From Alphaproteobacteria bacterium (lineage in GTDB: Bacteria; Pseudomonadota; Alphaproteobacteria; ATCC43930; CGMCC-115725), in assembly GCA_021324875.1 (NCBI GenBank), contig JAJPIH010000212.1:1-33388 (forward strand): a stretch of 33,388 bases of DNA, in the 5' to 3' direction. Position 1 is the first letter of the stretch, and each line of letters opens with the position of its first letter. Made by a program: the position numbers and the translations under genes. Of the stretch, positions 1-9,617 are shown piece after piece. A model generated the notes under the pieces. That model was not told where the DNA came from. It worked only from the letters and a program-made list of their open reading frames with translations, and ran no database searches.

Positions 1-1355
1 GGCAGCGGCTTTGGGACCGGTACGCCACGCCGGCGCAGCCGCCGCGCGACCTGCTCCATGGCTTCACGCACCCGGCGGATCTCGCCGGCATGGGTGATCA
101 TCGGCAGCATGATGCGCAGCGGCCCCTCGGCCGCCGCCCGCAGCATCGCCGCCAGTTGCGGGTCCAACAGCCGCCGGTCCTGCAACGACAAGCGGATCGC
201 GCGCAGCCCAAGCGCCGGATTGTCGGCCTTGGCATAATGATCGGCCAGCGAGCGGGCGAGCTTGTCGCCGCCGAGATCGAAGGTGCGCACCGTCACCGGT
301 TTGCCCTGCATGCCGCGCACCAGCGACGAAAACACCGCGTATTGCTCTTCCTCGCCGGGCAGATCGTCGCGGTTCATATAGAGGAATTCGGAGCGCACGA
401 GGCCGAGCCCCATGGCGCCGTTGACGATTGCTTGTTCGAGTTCGATCGGCAGCTCGATATTGGCTTCGAGGGTGATTTCGACGGCGTCGCGGGTTACGGC
501 GGGCAACCGGCGCAACCGCGCCAGATAGCGTCGCTCGCGCGTCAGCGCTTCCCGCCGCGCCTGATAATCGGCGATGGTCTCGGGGCGCGGATCGATGATG
601 ACCGTACCCTCGCTGCCATCGACGATGACCGTCGCGTCCGGCCGCGCATTGGCGATCAGCTCGGGCACCCCGAGCACCGCCGGCATACCCAGGGCGCGGG
701 CGACGATCGCGGTGTGGCTCTCGGCGCCGCCGAACTGCGCGGCAAAGCCGGAGATGCGCTGCGGGTCCATCAGCGCGGTGTCGGCCGGGGTCAGTTCGTC
801 GGCAATGATGACCGCGCCCTCGGGCACACCGGAAAAAGCGACATAAGGCTTTTTGATCAGGTTGCGGATCAGGCGCGTGCCGACGACCCGGATGTCCTCG
901 CCACGGGCCGCGAGATAGGGATCGCGCATCGCCGCGAAGCTGCGGGCAATCTCGTCGATTTCCAACTCGACCGCGCGTTCGGCGTTGATGCGCTGGCGCC
1001 CGATGCGTTCGCCGGCGCCGCGCACCAGCCGCGAATTCGACAGCATCTGCGCATGGGCGTCGAGCAGAAAGCCGATCTCTTCGGCCGCCGATTCAGGCAG
1101 ACCCGAGGCCTTGCCCTTGAGCTTGCGCAGCTGTTTGAGCGAAGCCTCGACCGCTTCGCGCAAGCGCTCCCGCTCGGCGTCGATCTCGCCCTCGGGTATA
1201 TGGCTTTCATGGACCGGGAGATCGCCGCCCTCGACGAGATAGGCCGATCCGATCGCGATCCCGGGCGACCCCCCGAGCCCCGCCAAGCGACGCTCGTCGG
1301 CTGGCTGCGCCGGCCCCGGCGCCTCCGCCACCTCGACAATCTCGTCAGTCCTCAT
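1..1355 (-). CDS. ptsP: Phosphoenolpyruvate-protein phosphotransferase (PTS enzyme I), C-terminus beyond left edge
   Basis: Reverse-strand translation from ATG at 1355 (MRTDEIVEVAEAPGPAQPADERRLAGLGGSPGIAIGSAYLVEGG...) with the phosphohistidine motif GGAESHTAIVARALGMPAVLG and LVRSEFLYMNRDDLPGEEEQ typical of enzyme I. Overlaps the ptsH stop. No room for an N-terminal GAF domain. Symbol could equally be ptsI. Confidence 0.93.
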   Translation of the reverse strand, partial: MRTDEIVEVAEAPGPAQPADERRLAGLGGSPGIAIGSAYLVEGGDLPVHESHIPEGEIDAERERLREAVEASLKQLRKLKGKASGLPESAAEEIGFLLDAHAQMLSNSRLVRGAGERIGRQRINAERAVELEIDEIARSFAAMRDPYLAARGEDIRVVGTRLIRNLIKKPYVAFSGVPEGAVIIADELTPADTALMDPQRISGFAAQFGGAESHTAIVARALGMPAVLGVPELIANARPDATVIVDGSEGTVIIDPRPETIADYQARREALTRERRYLARLRRLPAVTRDAVEITLEANIELPIELEQAIVNGAMGLGLVRSEFLYMNRDDLPGEEEQYAVFSSLVRGMQGKPVTVRTFDLGGDKLARSLADHYAKADNPALGLRAIRLSLQDRRLLDPQLAAMLRAAAEGPLRIMLPMITHAGEIRRVREAMEQVARRLRRRGVPVPKPL

Positions 1356-1653
1356 TGAACTTGCATTCTATCAGATCGGCGAGCGCGTTGACTGCCTCCT
1401 TGGCCTGCGGACCGCTGGCGCTGAGCTCGACCACCGCGCCGGGGGCCGCGGCCAGCATCATCAACCCCATGATCGAGCGCCCCGACACCCCGGTGCCGTT
1501 TTTGCGCACCCGAATATCGGCGTCGAATTGCGCGGCCATTTTGACAAAGCGCGCCGAAGCGCGGGCGTGCAGACCGCGCTGGTTACAGATCGTGGCCATG
1601 CGGCGGATCGTCGCCGACGCGGCGGCGCCGCCCTCCGACTCACAGCCGCTCAT
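1345..1653 (-). CDS. ptsH: HPr family phosphocarrier protein
   Basis: ORF 102 aa; NQRGLHARASARFV (active His) and SGRSIMGLMMLAA (regulatory Ser) motifs. Start could be the internal Met (MATICNQRGL). Confidence 0.95.
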   Translation of the reverse strand: MSGCESEGGAAASATIRRMATICNQRGLHARASARFVKMAAQFDADIRVRKNGTGVSGRSIMGLMMLAAAPGAVVELSASGPQAKEAVNALADLIECKFNED

Positions 1654-2057
1654 TGTCGGGCCTCGCTTAACAATTGCGAGGCGACATTGATGTATTTGCG
1701 GCCCGCCTCCTGCGCGCCGAGAACGGTGCGCTCGAGGCTCTCGCTCTGGCGCAAGCTGGCCAGCTTGATCAGCATCGGCAGGTTAACCCCGGCGATGACC
1801 TCGATCTTGGGCCGATCCATGACCGAAATCGCCAAATTCGACGGGGTGCCGCCAAACATGTCGGTCAGCAGCACCGCTCCATCGCCGCTGTCGACCTCGG
1901 CGATCCGGCGCAGGATTTCCTGGCGACGCTGCTCCATGTCGTCCTCGGGCCCGATGCAAACCGCGGCGATCTGAGTTTGCGGGCCGACCACGTGCTCAAG
2001 GGCCGCGACGAATTCCGCCGCCAGCCGCCCATGGGTCACCAAAATCATGCCGATCAT
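1650..2057 (-). CDS. PTS EIIA component, mannose family (regulatory EIIA-Man)
   Basis: MIGMILVTHGRLAAEFVAALEHVVGPQ...VLLTDMFGGTPSNLAISVM; 135 aa from ATG at 2057. 4-nt overlap with ptsH. Confidence 0.93.
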   Translation of the reverse strand: MIGMILVTHGRLAAEFVAALEHVVGPQTQIAAVCIGPEDDMEQRRQEILRRIAEVDSGDGAVLLTDMFGGTPSNLAISVMDRPKIEVIAGVNLPMLIKLASLRQSESLERTVLGAQEAGRKYINVASQLLSEARQ

Positions 2058-2082
2058 CGGAGTCCTCTGTTGGACGGCCGCC

Positions 2083-3036
2083 TCAATCGGGCACGACGGC
2101 AATCGCAGAAGGCGACGCCGCGGTGCCGGCCGGGCTCGACGGCAAATCGCGATGAGCAAGCTCGGTCCGCCATCCGGCGGCGAGCAACCGCTGGGCCAGC
2201 CTTTCGGCCGCATATACCGAACGATGCCGGCCGCCGGTGCAGCCGAACGCAATCGTCAGATAAGTCCTGCCGCTGCTTTCATAGAGCGGCAAAAGGGGTT
2301 CCAACAAAAGCCACAGCCGCTCGAAAAAGCGGCCAAACTCGGCATCCTTCTCGATATGCACGCCGACCGCGCGATCGGCGCCGGTCAGCCCGCGCAGCGT
2401 CTCGACATAATGGGGGTTTTCGAGAAACCGGACGTCGAAGACGAGATCGGCCTCACGCGGCAATCCGTGGCGAAAGGCGAAGGATGTGACAAAAATTCGC
2501 ACGCCGCCGCCGCCCAGTCCGAAATGTCCCGCCAGCAGGCGTTTCAGCTGGACGGCGTTCAAAGCGGAGGTGTCGATCACCAGATCGGCGCGGTCGCGAA
2601 GGGCAGCGAGCATTTGGCGCTCTCGGCGGATGCCGTCCATGATCGGACGATCGCCGGCCAGCGGGTGGGGTCTTCGGGTCTCGATATAGCGCCGTTCCAG
2701 GCGGTCGTCATCACAATCGATAAACAGCACACGCAGCTCGCGGCCGGTGCGCGAGACCATTTCGGCCAACCCGTCGAGCATCGTCGCCGCTGCGGTAAAG
2801 CCGCGGGTGCGCGCATCGGCGCCGACGGCAATCGCCGGCCCATCGGCCGCCGCACTCTCGATCAGGGCCGGAACCAGCGCCGCCGGGAAGTTGTCGAAAC
2901 TCTCGTAGCCGAGATCCTCGAGGATCTTGAGCGCCGTCGAGCGGCCCGCGCCCGACATTCCGGTGACCAGCAATACGCGGGCGGGCGGCGGTGTTCTTGC
3001 CGCAACGGAAGGTTCCTGACCACCCTTGGTGCTCAC
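2083..3036 (-). CDS. rapZ: RNase adapter / nucleotide-binding protein RapZ (YvcJ family)
   Basis: VLLVTGMSGAGRSTALKILEDLGYESFDNFPAAL... and IAFGCTGGRHRSVYAAERLA are RapZ signatures. Likely GTG start at 3036, overlapping the hprK stop by 4 nt. Confidence 0.93.
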   Translation of the reverse strand: MSTKGGQEPSVAARTPPPARVLLVTGMSGAGRSTALKILEDLGYESFDNFPAALVPALIESAAADGPAIAVGADARTRGFTAAATMLDGLAEMVSRTGRELRVLFIDCDDDRLERRYIETRRPHPLAGDRPIMDGIRRERQMLAALRDRADLVIDTSALNAVQLKRLLAGHFGLGGGGVRIFVTSFAFRHGLPREADLVFDVRFLENPHYVETLRGLTGADRAVGVHIEKDAEFGRFFERLWLLLEPLLPLYESSGRTYLTIAFGCTGGRHRSVYAAERLAQRLLAAGWRTELAHRDLPSSPAGTAASPSAIAVVPD

Positions 3037-3485
3037 ATGCCGATTATAGCCCCTGGCCACCCCGCCGCCAACGCGCGCCGCACGCATCGCAGCTTGGCCG
3101 GCGCCGAGGCCTCGAACGGCGCAAGCGCGATCAGCGGAACCCTTATTCCCAGCAGCGTCTCGAAGCGCGGCTCGGGCATGCGTTCGATCGCGGCCGCCGC
3201 ACCCAGCTCGGCGACGAACAACAGCGGCGCCTCCGCCAGCGCATCGAGCTTGACGATGCCGACGCCGCGCACCTCGAGAAGACCGGCGATCGCCGGCGGG
3301 GCGGAAGCCACAAGCCGTTCGCCGGCCCGCCGCAGCAGGGTCTGATCGTCGGCGACGAGCCGCGCCCCGCCATCGATCAGCCGCAGCGCCAAGTCGGACT
3401 TGCCGCAGCCCGAAGGACCGCGCAGCAGCACCGCCTCCCCCGCGATCGCGACGGCCGTGGCATGCTGCAACAGCATCAGGCTCAC
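3033..3485 (-). CDS. hprK: HPr kinase/phosphorylase, short alphaproteobacterial form (C-terminal kinase domain only)
   Basis: 150 aa; P-loop GPSGCGKSDLALRLIDGGARLVADDQ and LEVRGVGIVKLD motif. Confidence 0.93.
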   Translation of the reverse strand: MSLMLLQHATAVAIAGEAVLLRGPSGCGKSDLALRLIDGGARLVADDQTLLRRAGERLVASAPPAIAGLLEVRGVGIVKLDALAEAPLLFVAELGAAAAIERMPEPRFETLLGIRVPLIALAPFEASAPAKLRCVRRALAAGWPGAIIGM

Positions 3486-5215
3486 GACAGCGCCGGCAAG
3501 CGGATGCAGAACCGGGCGCCACCGACACCCTCGGCGGGGTCCCGGTTCTCGGCCCAGATCATCCCGCGATGGGCCTCGACGATCTGCTTCGAGATCGACA
3601 GGCCGAGCCCGGAATGCGTGCCGAATTTCTCGCCGGGGGGCCGCTCGCTGTAAAAGCGGTCAAAGATCGCGACCAGCTTGTCGGGCGGAATTCCGGGCCC
3701 GCAATCCTCCACGGTCACCAGCACGGCGCGCCCGTCGGAGCGGGCGGTCAACCGGATTTCCGCCCCCGCCGGGCTGAATGAAATCGCATTGGCGATCACG
3801 TTCAAAAACACCTGTGACAGGCGCGTCTCGATGCCGGAAACCATCAGCGCCCGGCCCCGCTCGGGCAGATCGAGAACCAGCCGCGGGCCGTCCCCGGTGC
3901 GCGTCGCCGCGTTGACGTCGACCAGCGCCTGCAGCATGGCGGCGATATCCACCGGGCCCAGTTCGAGCCGGCTCAACTCGGCATCGAGCCGGGATGCGTC
4001 AGAGATGTCGGTGATCAGACGATCAAGCCGCTCGACATCGTCGAGAATGATCGCCATCAGCCGCCGCAGCGTGACCGGATCCTCGATCCGCACCGCGGTT
4101 TCCACCGCGCTTCGCAGCGAGCTCAACGGGTTTTTGATTTCATGGGCGACGTCGACCGCGAACCGCTCGATCGCGCTCATGCGTTGCCATAACGCATCGG
4201 TCATCTCTCTGAGCGCCCCCGACAGATCGCCGATCTCGTCGCCGCGGCGCGTGAAGTCGGGGATTTCAACGCGCGCCCGCCGGCCACGACCACGTTCGGC
4301 GGCCGCTGCGAGACGGCGGATCGGCCGCGCGATCGTGCCGGCCAGATAGAGCGACAACAATACCGTGACAAACAGCGCCGCGGCAAAAATCCGCAGCAGC
4401 TCGAAGCGGACGGTGCGCACCTCCTGTTCGATTTCGGCGCTCGAAGTGGAGAGCATCAGCGCGCCAAGCACCTGTTTGTAGCGCTGCACCGGTATCGCGA
4501 CGCTGAGCACGAGCCCGCCGGCGGGATCGCGGCGGATCATTTCGGCGGGCTCGCCGCTGAGCGCCCGCTCGACTTCGCTGTAATCGGCGGCGTGCGGGAC
4601 GAAACTCTCGTGATAGGTGGCGTAGGGCCGGGTCCGGGGCAGCTTTCCGACAATCCAGGCATAGGCCTCTTCGAGCAGCCGGCCGATCGCGCCGGTATGG
4701 GTGGGAGGCGGCAGCGCGAAGACCTGGATTGCGCCGCCGGGCCCGCGCAGCACGCGGCTGTCGGCGATCAGATCACCCTTGACGTCGAACAGGCGGGCGC
4801 GGGTCTTGGTCGGCGCCACCAGCCGGCGCATCATCTGCCGGGCAAGATCGGGCAGCAATACCTCGCCTTCATCGGCCGAATCCAGAACCGCACCCTCGCC
4901 GAGCGCGGCCGCGAACACCTCGCCTTGGGTCTTGAGCGCCTCGATCTGCTGGTCGATCAAGCTCGCCTGGTAGCGGCCGAGATATAAAAACCCGCTTCCC
5001 AGCAACGCCAGCGCCAAAACATTGACCGCCAAAATACGAAGGGTAAGCGGCGATATCGCGCGCCGACGCGCCCCGCGCAGTCGTCGGCGCAGCAGCAAGG
5101 AACGACGCTCGGCGGTCGGCGCGGCGCCCCCGACCGCAGGCCCGCCGCGCTCGGTTTCGACGGCCGTCGCCGTCGGCGCAGATTCAGCGTTCGCGATATC
5201 GGTAGCCGACGCCAT
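3482..5215 (-). CDS. chvG: Sensor histidine kinase ChvG
   Basis: HAMP region, H-box [23 protein letters not shown] boxes [33 protein letters not shown]. Likely start [12 protein letters not shown] at 5215. Adjacent to chvI and hprK in the conserved order. Confidence 0.92.
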   Translation of the reverse strand: MASATDIANAESAPTATAVETERGGPAVGGAAPTAERRSLLLRRRLRGARRRAISPLTLRILAVNVLALALLGSGFLYLGRYQASLIDQQIEALKTQGEVFAAALGEGAVLDSADEGEVLLPDLARQMMRRLVAPTKTRARLFDVKGDLIADSRVLRGPGGAIQVFALPPPTHTGAIGRLLEEAYAWIVGKLPRTRPYATYHESFVPHAADYSEVERALSGEPAEMIRRDPAGGLVLSVAIPVQRYKQVLGALMLSTSSAEIEQEVRTVRFELLRIFAAALFVTVLLSLYLAGTIARPIRRLAAAAERGRGRRARVEIPDFTRRGDEIGDLSGALREMTDALWQRMSAIERFAVDVAHEIKNPLSSLRSAVETAVRIEDPVTLRRLMAIILDDVERLDRLITDISDASRLDAELSRLELGPVDIAAMLQALVDVNAATRTGDGPRLVLDLPERGRALMVSGIETRLSQVFLNVIANAISFSPAGAEIRLTARSDGRAVLVTVEDCGPGIPPDKLVAIFDRFYSERPPGEKFGTHSGLGLSISKQIVEAHRGMIWAENRDPAEGVGGARFCIRLPALS

Positions 5216-5882
5216 AGAGCGTTTCGATATGGGCGAAATCGCTGTCGACCGCTTTGAACTTCTTGCGCAACCGTTTGATGTGGCTGTCGATGGTGCGATC
5301 ATCGACATAAATGTGCTCGCCATAAGCGGCGTCCATCAGCTGGTCGCGGCTTTTGACATGGCCCGGCCGCTGCGCCAGCGATTTCAAGATCAGGAACTCG
5401 GTCACGGTCAACTCGACCGGTTGATTGCCCCACGTACACATATGCCGCGCCGGGTCGAGAACCAGCCGGCCGCGCACGACCACCGGCTCGCCCTGCGGGT
5501 CGTTCCGCTCGCGCGCCAATTCGCCGCGCCGAATGAGCGCGCGGATGCGCTCGATCAGCAGCCGCTGCGAAAAAGGCTTTTTGATATAGTCGTCGGCGCC
5601 CATGCGCAAACCCAGCAACTCGTCGACCTCGTCGTCTTTCGAGGTCAGAAAAATCACCGGTACGTGGCTTAGCCGTCGCAGCTGCTCGAGCAGCTCCATT
5701 CCGTCCATGCGCGGCATCTTGATGTCGAGCACCGCAACATCGACCGGCTGGGTGCTGATGCCTTTGAGCGCCTCGGCACCGTAGCTGTAACAGCGCACCG
5801 AGAAGCCTTCCGCTTCGAGTGCGATCGACACCGAGGTCAGGATGTTGCGGTCGTCATCGACGAGAGCAATAGTGTTTGTCAC
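5184..5882 (-). CDS. chvI: OmpR-family response regulator ChvI
   Basis: [39 protein letters not shown]...[19 protein letters not shown]...IKKPFS plus winged-helix C-terminus [16 protein letters not shown]...GVGYRYRER. Confidence 0.95.
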   Translation of the reverse strand: MTNTIALVDDDRNILTSVSIALEAEGFSVRCYSYGAEALKGISTQPVDVAVLDIKMPRMDGMELLEQLRRLSHVPVIFLTSKDDEVDELLGLRMGADDYIKKPFSQRLLIERIRALIRRGELARERNDPQGEPVVVRGRLVLDPARHMCTWGNQPVELTVTEFLILKSLAQRPGHVKSRDQLMDAAYGEHIYVDDRTIDSHIKRLRKKFKAVDSDFAHIETLYGVGYRYRER

Positions 5883-6079
5883 TCGTCACCCCCAAAGAAC
5901 TTCCGGCAGGCTGCAATCGGATCACGACGGATGCTTTTAATTCCGAATATGGCCATTTGCCGGCAACAGCCAAGCAGGGTATCGCCTGTGATGTTCTATA
6001 GCGGCAAATTTACAGCCTCTCCCCGCTGCCCGATTGCCGGCGGGCCGCGCGATCGGCGGTCGGCGCACCGCGACCGGCG

Positions 6080-6781
6080 ATGAGCGGCGGAGAATCGGCC
6101 GGGGCCGCGCTTGGGCGGCGGCTGCTGCGCCGCTGTGCGCGGGCCGCCCTCGCCACCAGCTTGCGCGGCGCGCCTTACGCCTCGCTTGTGCTTACCGCCG
6201 CCGATCTCGATGCCAGCCCGCTGCTGTTGCTCTCCGACATCGCCCAGCACAGCCGCAACATCGCCTTCGACCCGCGGGTCTCGCTGTTGTTCGACGGCGC
6301 CGAGGCCGGCGACGACCGGCTCGACGGACCGCGTCTGAGCGTGCTCGGGCAGGCCCGGCGTTGCGACGACCCCGGGCGTTTGGCGCGGTTTACCCGGCTG
6401 CGCCCGTCGAGTGCGCGCTATGCTCGGTTTTCCGATTTCCAGCTTTACCGGGTCGCGGTCGAGCGCGCCCATCTCGTTGCCGGTTTCGGCCGGATCGAAT
6501 GGATCGACGGCGGCGAATTTCTGCTGACCGCCGATCTTGCGCCCTTCGCCGCCGCCGAAGCCGGGTTGCTGGATGAAATCAACCGGGATCACCGCCGCGC
6601 CCTCGAGGCGCTGATGCGCCGGCGCCGCGGGCGCGGCGGCAGCGATTGGCAGGTCGTCGGGCTCGATCCCGAAGGAGCCGACTTGCGCTGCGCAGCGGCT
6701 GAGGCGCGCATCGAGTTTGCCGCCGCTGTCACCGCCGCCGCGGCGCGGGCGGCACTCTTGCAGCTCGCCGCCGCGGAATGA
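6080..6781 (+). CDS. HugZ-like / pyridoxamine 5'-phosphate oxidase-fold protein
   Basis: 233 aa; LRGAPYASLVLTAADLDASPLLLLSDIAQHSRNIAFDPRVSLLFDG and LARFTRLRPSSARYARFSDFQLYRVAVERAHLVAGFGRIEWI are typical of this family. Confidence 0.85.
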   Translation: MSGGESAGAALGRRLLRRCARAALATSLRGAPYASLVLTAADLDASPLLLLSDIAQHSRNIAFDPRVSLLFDGAEAGDDRLDGPRLSVLGQARRCDDPGRLARFTRLRPSSARYARFSDFQLYRVAVERAHLVAGFGRIEWIDGGEFLLTADLAPFAAAEAGLLDEINRDHRRALEALMRRRRGRGGSDWQVVGLDPEGADLRCAAAEARIEFAAAVTAAAARAALLQLAAAE

Positions 6782-6925
6782 ATGGCCTGGCCGCGGTAGC
6801 GGTCAACCGCCGCGCGACCCAGCCACAACGCACTTTGACAGGCCGGCACGCTTATGGTAGGCGCCGGCAAACCCGGGGGCTCTCGCACGCCAAGCGGGGG
6901 CGCACGGCACAGGAAGGAAACGTCG

Positions 6926-8542
6926 ATGACGGAGATTCCAGCGATAATGACCAAAAGCCGCTTCGGGCTCGACCGCCAGGGAATGCGCCACCTTGAAGCC
7001 GAGTATTGGAACCTGTCGATGCCGGTGCTGTACGAGCATGCGGTCCGCCGCTGCGAGGGCGAGGTGGTCGCCGGCGGCAGCTTCTCGGTCAACACCGGGG
7101 CGTTCACCGGCTGCACCCCGCGCGACAAATATATTGTTGAGGAACCCGGGACCCGGGACACGGTGTGGTGGGGCAAAATCAACCAGGGGATCTCGCCCGA
7201 GCGGTTTGACAGCCTGCACCAACGGATGCTCGCCTATTTCCAGCGGCGCGAGCTTTATGTGCAGGATCTCTATGCCGGCGCCGATCCCGCCTATCGCTTG
7301 CCGGTGCGGGTCGTCACCGACAGCGCCTGGCACAGCCTCTTCTCACGCAACATGTTCATTCGGCCGCCGGCGTCGGAGTTGCCCGGGTTCGAACCGGCCT
7401 TCACGATCCTGCATGCTCCCAATTTCCATGCCATCGCCGAGGCCGACGCGATCAATTCCGACGTCTTTATCTTTATCAACTTTGCCCGCGGGCTCGTTCT
7501 AATCGGCGGCACCGCCTATGCCGGTGAGATCAAGAAATCGGTTTTCAGTTATCTGAATTTCGTGTTGCCGGCAAAGGGCGTGCTGCCGATGCACGCCTCG
7601 GCCAATGTCGGCCCGAAGGGCGATGCCGCGATCTTTTTCGGGCTTTTCGGCACCGGCAAGACCACGTTGTCGGCCGACAATTCCCGCACCTTGATTGGCG
7701 ACGACGAGCACGGCTGGAGCGACAACGGCCTCTTCAATTTCGAGGGCGGCTGTTATGCCAAGGTGATCCATCTGTCACCGACCGCCGAGCCCGAAATCTA
7801 TGCGACGATCGGCCGGTTTGGCACCGTGCTCGAAAACGTCGTGGTCGATCCAACCACCCGGGTGCCCGATGTCGACGATGACAGCCTGACCGAAAACACC
7901 CGCGCCTGCTACCCGATCGATTTCATCCCCAACGCCGATCCGACCGGGCTTGGCCCGCACCCGGCCAATGTCGTGATGTTGACCGCCGACGCGTTTGGGG
8001 TGATGCCGCCGATCGCCAGGCTGAGTGCCGAACAGGCGATGTACCATTTCCTGTCGGGCTACACCGCACGCGTCGCCGGCACCGAAAAAGGCCTCGGCAA
8101 CGCGCCCGAGGCGACATTCTCGACCTGCTTTGGCGCCCCGTTCATGCCCCGCCACCCCTCGGTCTACGCCGAGTTGCTGGGCCAGCGGATCAAGCGTCAT
8201 GGCTCGCAATGCTGGCTGGTCAACACCGGCTGGTCGGGCGGCACCTACGGCGTCGGCAAGCGCATGCCGATCGCCTACACCCGGGCCTTGTTGCGTGCTG
8301 CTTTGGATGGCCGGCTTGCCGACGCCCCGGTTCGGCGCGAACCGAATTTCGGGCTGCTGGTCCCCGAAGCTTGCCCCGAGGTGCCGAGCGAGGTGCTCGA
8401 CCCGCGTGGCACCTGGTCGGACAAGCGCGCCTACGATGAAACGGCGCGTGAATTGACCCACCGCTTCGCCGAGAATTTTCGCGAATTCGAACCCTTTGTC
8501 AGCGATCAGGTCAAGGCGGCCGCCATCCACCCGGCAGGGTAA
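6926..8542 (+). CDS. pckA: Phosphoenolpyruvate carboxykinase (ATP)
   Basis: 538 aa from ATG 6926 (AGGAAGGA upstream); [58 protein letters not shown] motifs. Confidence 0.97.
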   Translation: MTEIPAIMTKSRFGLDRQGMRHLEAEYWNLSMPVLYEHAVRRCEGEVVAGGSFSVNTGAFTGCTPRDKYIVEEPGTRDTVWWGKINQGISPERFDSLHQRMLAYFQRRELYVQDLYAGADPAYRLPVRVVTDSAWHSLFSRNMFIRPPASELPGFEPAFTILHAPNFHAIAEADAINSDVFIFINFARGLVLIGGTAYAGEIKKSVFSYLNFVLPAKGVLPMHASANVGPKGDAAIFFGLFGTGKTTLSADNSRTLIGDDEHGWSDNGLFNFEGGCYAKVIHLSPTAEPEIYATIGRFGTVLENVVVDPTTRVPDVDDDSLTENTRACYPIDFIPNADPTGLGPHPANVVMLTADAFGVMPPIARLSAEQAMYHFLSGYTARVAGTEKGLGNAPEATFSTCFGAPFMPRHPSVYAELLGQRIKRHGSQCWLVNTGWSGGTYGVGKRMPIAYTRALLRAALDGRLADAPVRREPNFGLLVPEACPEVPSEVLDPRGTWSDKRAYDETARELTHRFAENFREFEPFVSDQVKAAAIHPAG

Positions 8543-8851
8543 GGATAAGGAAAAGGCGCCCGCCGCGCTCGGCGGCATTCTTGCGCGACGGCGCCGGCTT
8601 TTCGGCGCCATGCGCCTGTGCCCGCCACCGCCGAGTTTGGCTCTTGCGCCGGGGAACGACCGGGAATAGCGACGATTTGAACGCTCGGCGCGGACCTCCC
8701 CGCCGGGTCGCGGCGGCCGCTGCCCTTCACAGCGCCCCTCCCTTTCGCAGCCGCCCAGCGGTGGTGCCGTTGGCGATGTCTACCGGCAGTGGTGACCGGG
8801 AACCTCGATTGAAAGCAAGCGTATCCACCTGCGGAAGGCCGAGGAGGGCGC

Positions 8852-9415
8852 ATGCTGACATTTGCCGAGGCGGAGAAACGGATCGAGGATTTTTTGACCG
8901 GACAAATGCCCCAGGCGTTACGCGCGGTCGATTATGAATTGCCGAGCTTCGATGCCGAGAGCGGCGAGACCGATTTGCAAACGGCGGCGCGCGCCCAGGT
9001 CGAAATCCGCCACGTCCGCGGCGCCGCAGACGCCGCCTATCTGGTGCAGGCTTTTGGCGACGAGCTGTTGATGCAATTGCAGCTCAATGTCCACCGGCTG
9101 GTCGCGGTCTACCGGGTTCCCGCCCTCGATGCGCTCGATGCCAGCACCTTGGCGGTGCGGCTCGACCGTTGGCGGATCGGCGCCGAACACGCCGGCTGGC
9201 AATTCGGCTGGCGCGATGCTCTGATTATGCGCGATCCGGTGCGGCGTTATGTCGAAACCTACTGCTACGCTTTTGCCGGCCCCGATTTTCTCGAAAGCGA
9301 GCAGCAGCAGCTCTATTGGCGCACCGATATTGTGCAGATGACCCGCTATTACATGCTCGAAGCGGCACGCATCGGCATCGCGCTATCGCCGCGCCGTGCC
9401 GGTTTTCCGGTGTGA
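8852..9415 (+). CDS. Uncharacterised protein, 187 aa
   Basis: Uninterrupted ORF MLTFAEAEKRIEDFLTGQMPQAL... ending in TGA at 9413-9415. No family recognised by eye. Confidence 0.75.
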   Translation: MLTFAEAEKRIEDFLTGQMPQALRAVDYELPSFDAESGETDLQTAARAQVEIRHVRGAADAAYLVQAFGDELLMQLQLNVHRLVAVYRVPALDALDASTLAVRLDRWRIGAEHAGWQFGWRDALIMRDPVRRYVETYCYAFAGPDFLESEQQQLYWRTDIVQMTRYYMLEAARIGIALSPRRAGFPV

Positions 9416-9475
9416 GCATGCCCTCGTCCGTCCGGTAAGGGTTCGCCGACACGCGGCCGGCCGCCGAGGGCATGC
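9416..9475 (+). terminator. Long stem-loop immediately after the 8852-9415 CDS
   Basis: Perfect 11-bp inverted repeat GCATGCCCTCG (9416-9426) / CGAGGGCATGC (9465-9475), starting the base after the stop codon. No U-tract. Confidence 0.4.
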
Positions 9476-9617
9476 GTTGTCGGGGATGAGCGGCCCGCCA
9501 TTTAGGTGTAAAGCGCATGATGTGCCGCTTTTCGCTGGCCTCGTGTCGCAATCGGCGAGAGAGGTGTTTCCAGGCCGGGCTCGAGCCCTCGCTCGATCGT
9601 CTCGGGGGGCAGACGCA

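Noticed and set aside
90-1358. 422-aa plus-strand ORF
   Set aside because: Antisense to enzyme I; composition typical of a GC-rich shadow ORF.
8590-8609. pckA terminator hairpin GGCGCCG-GCTTTT-CGGCGCC
   Set aside because: Only a 7-bp stem 47 nt after the stop and no U-tract; too weak in such GC-rich DNA to call.
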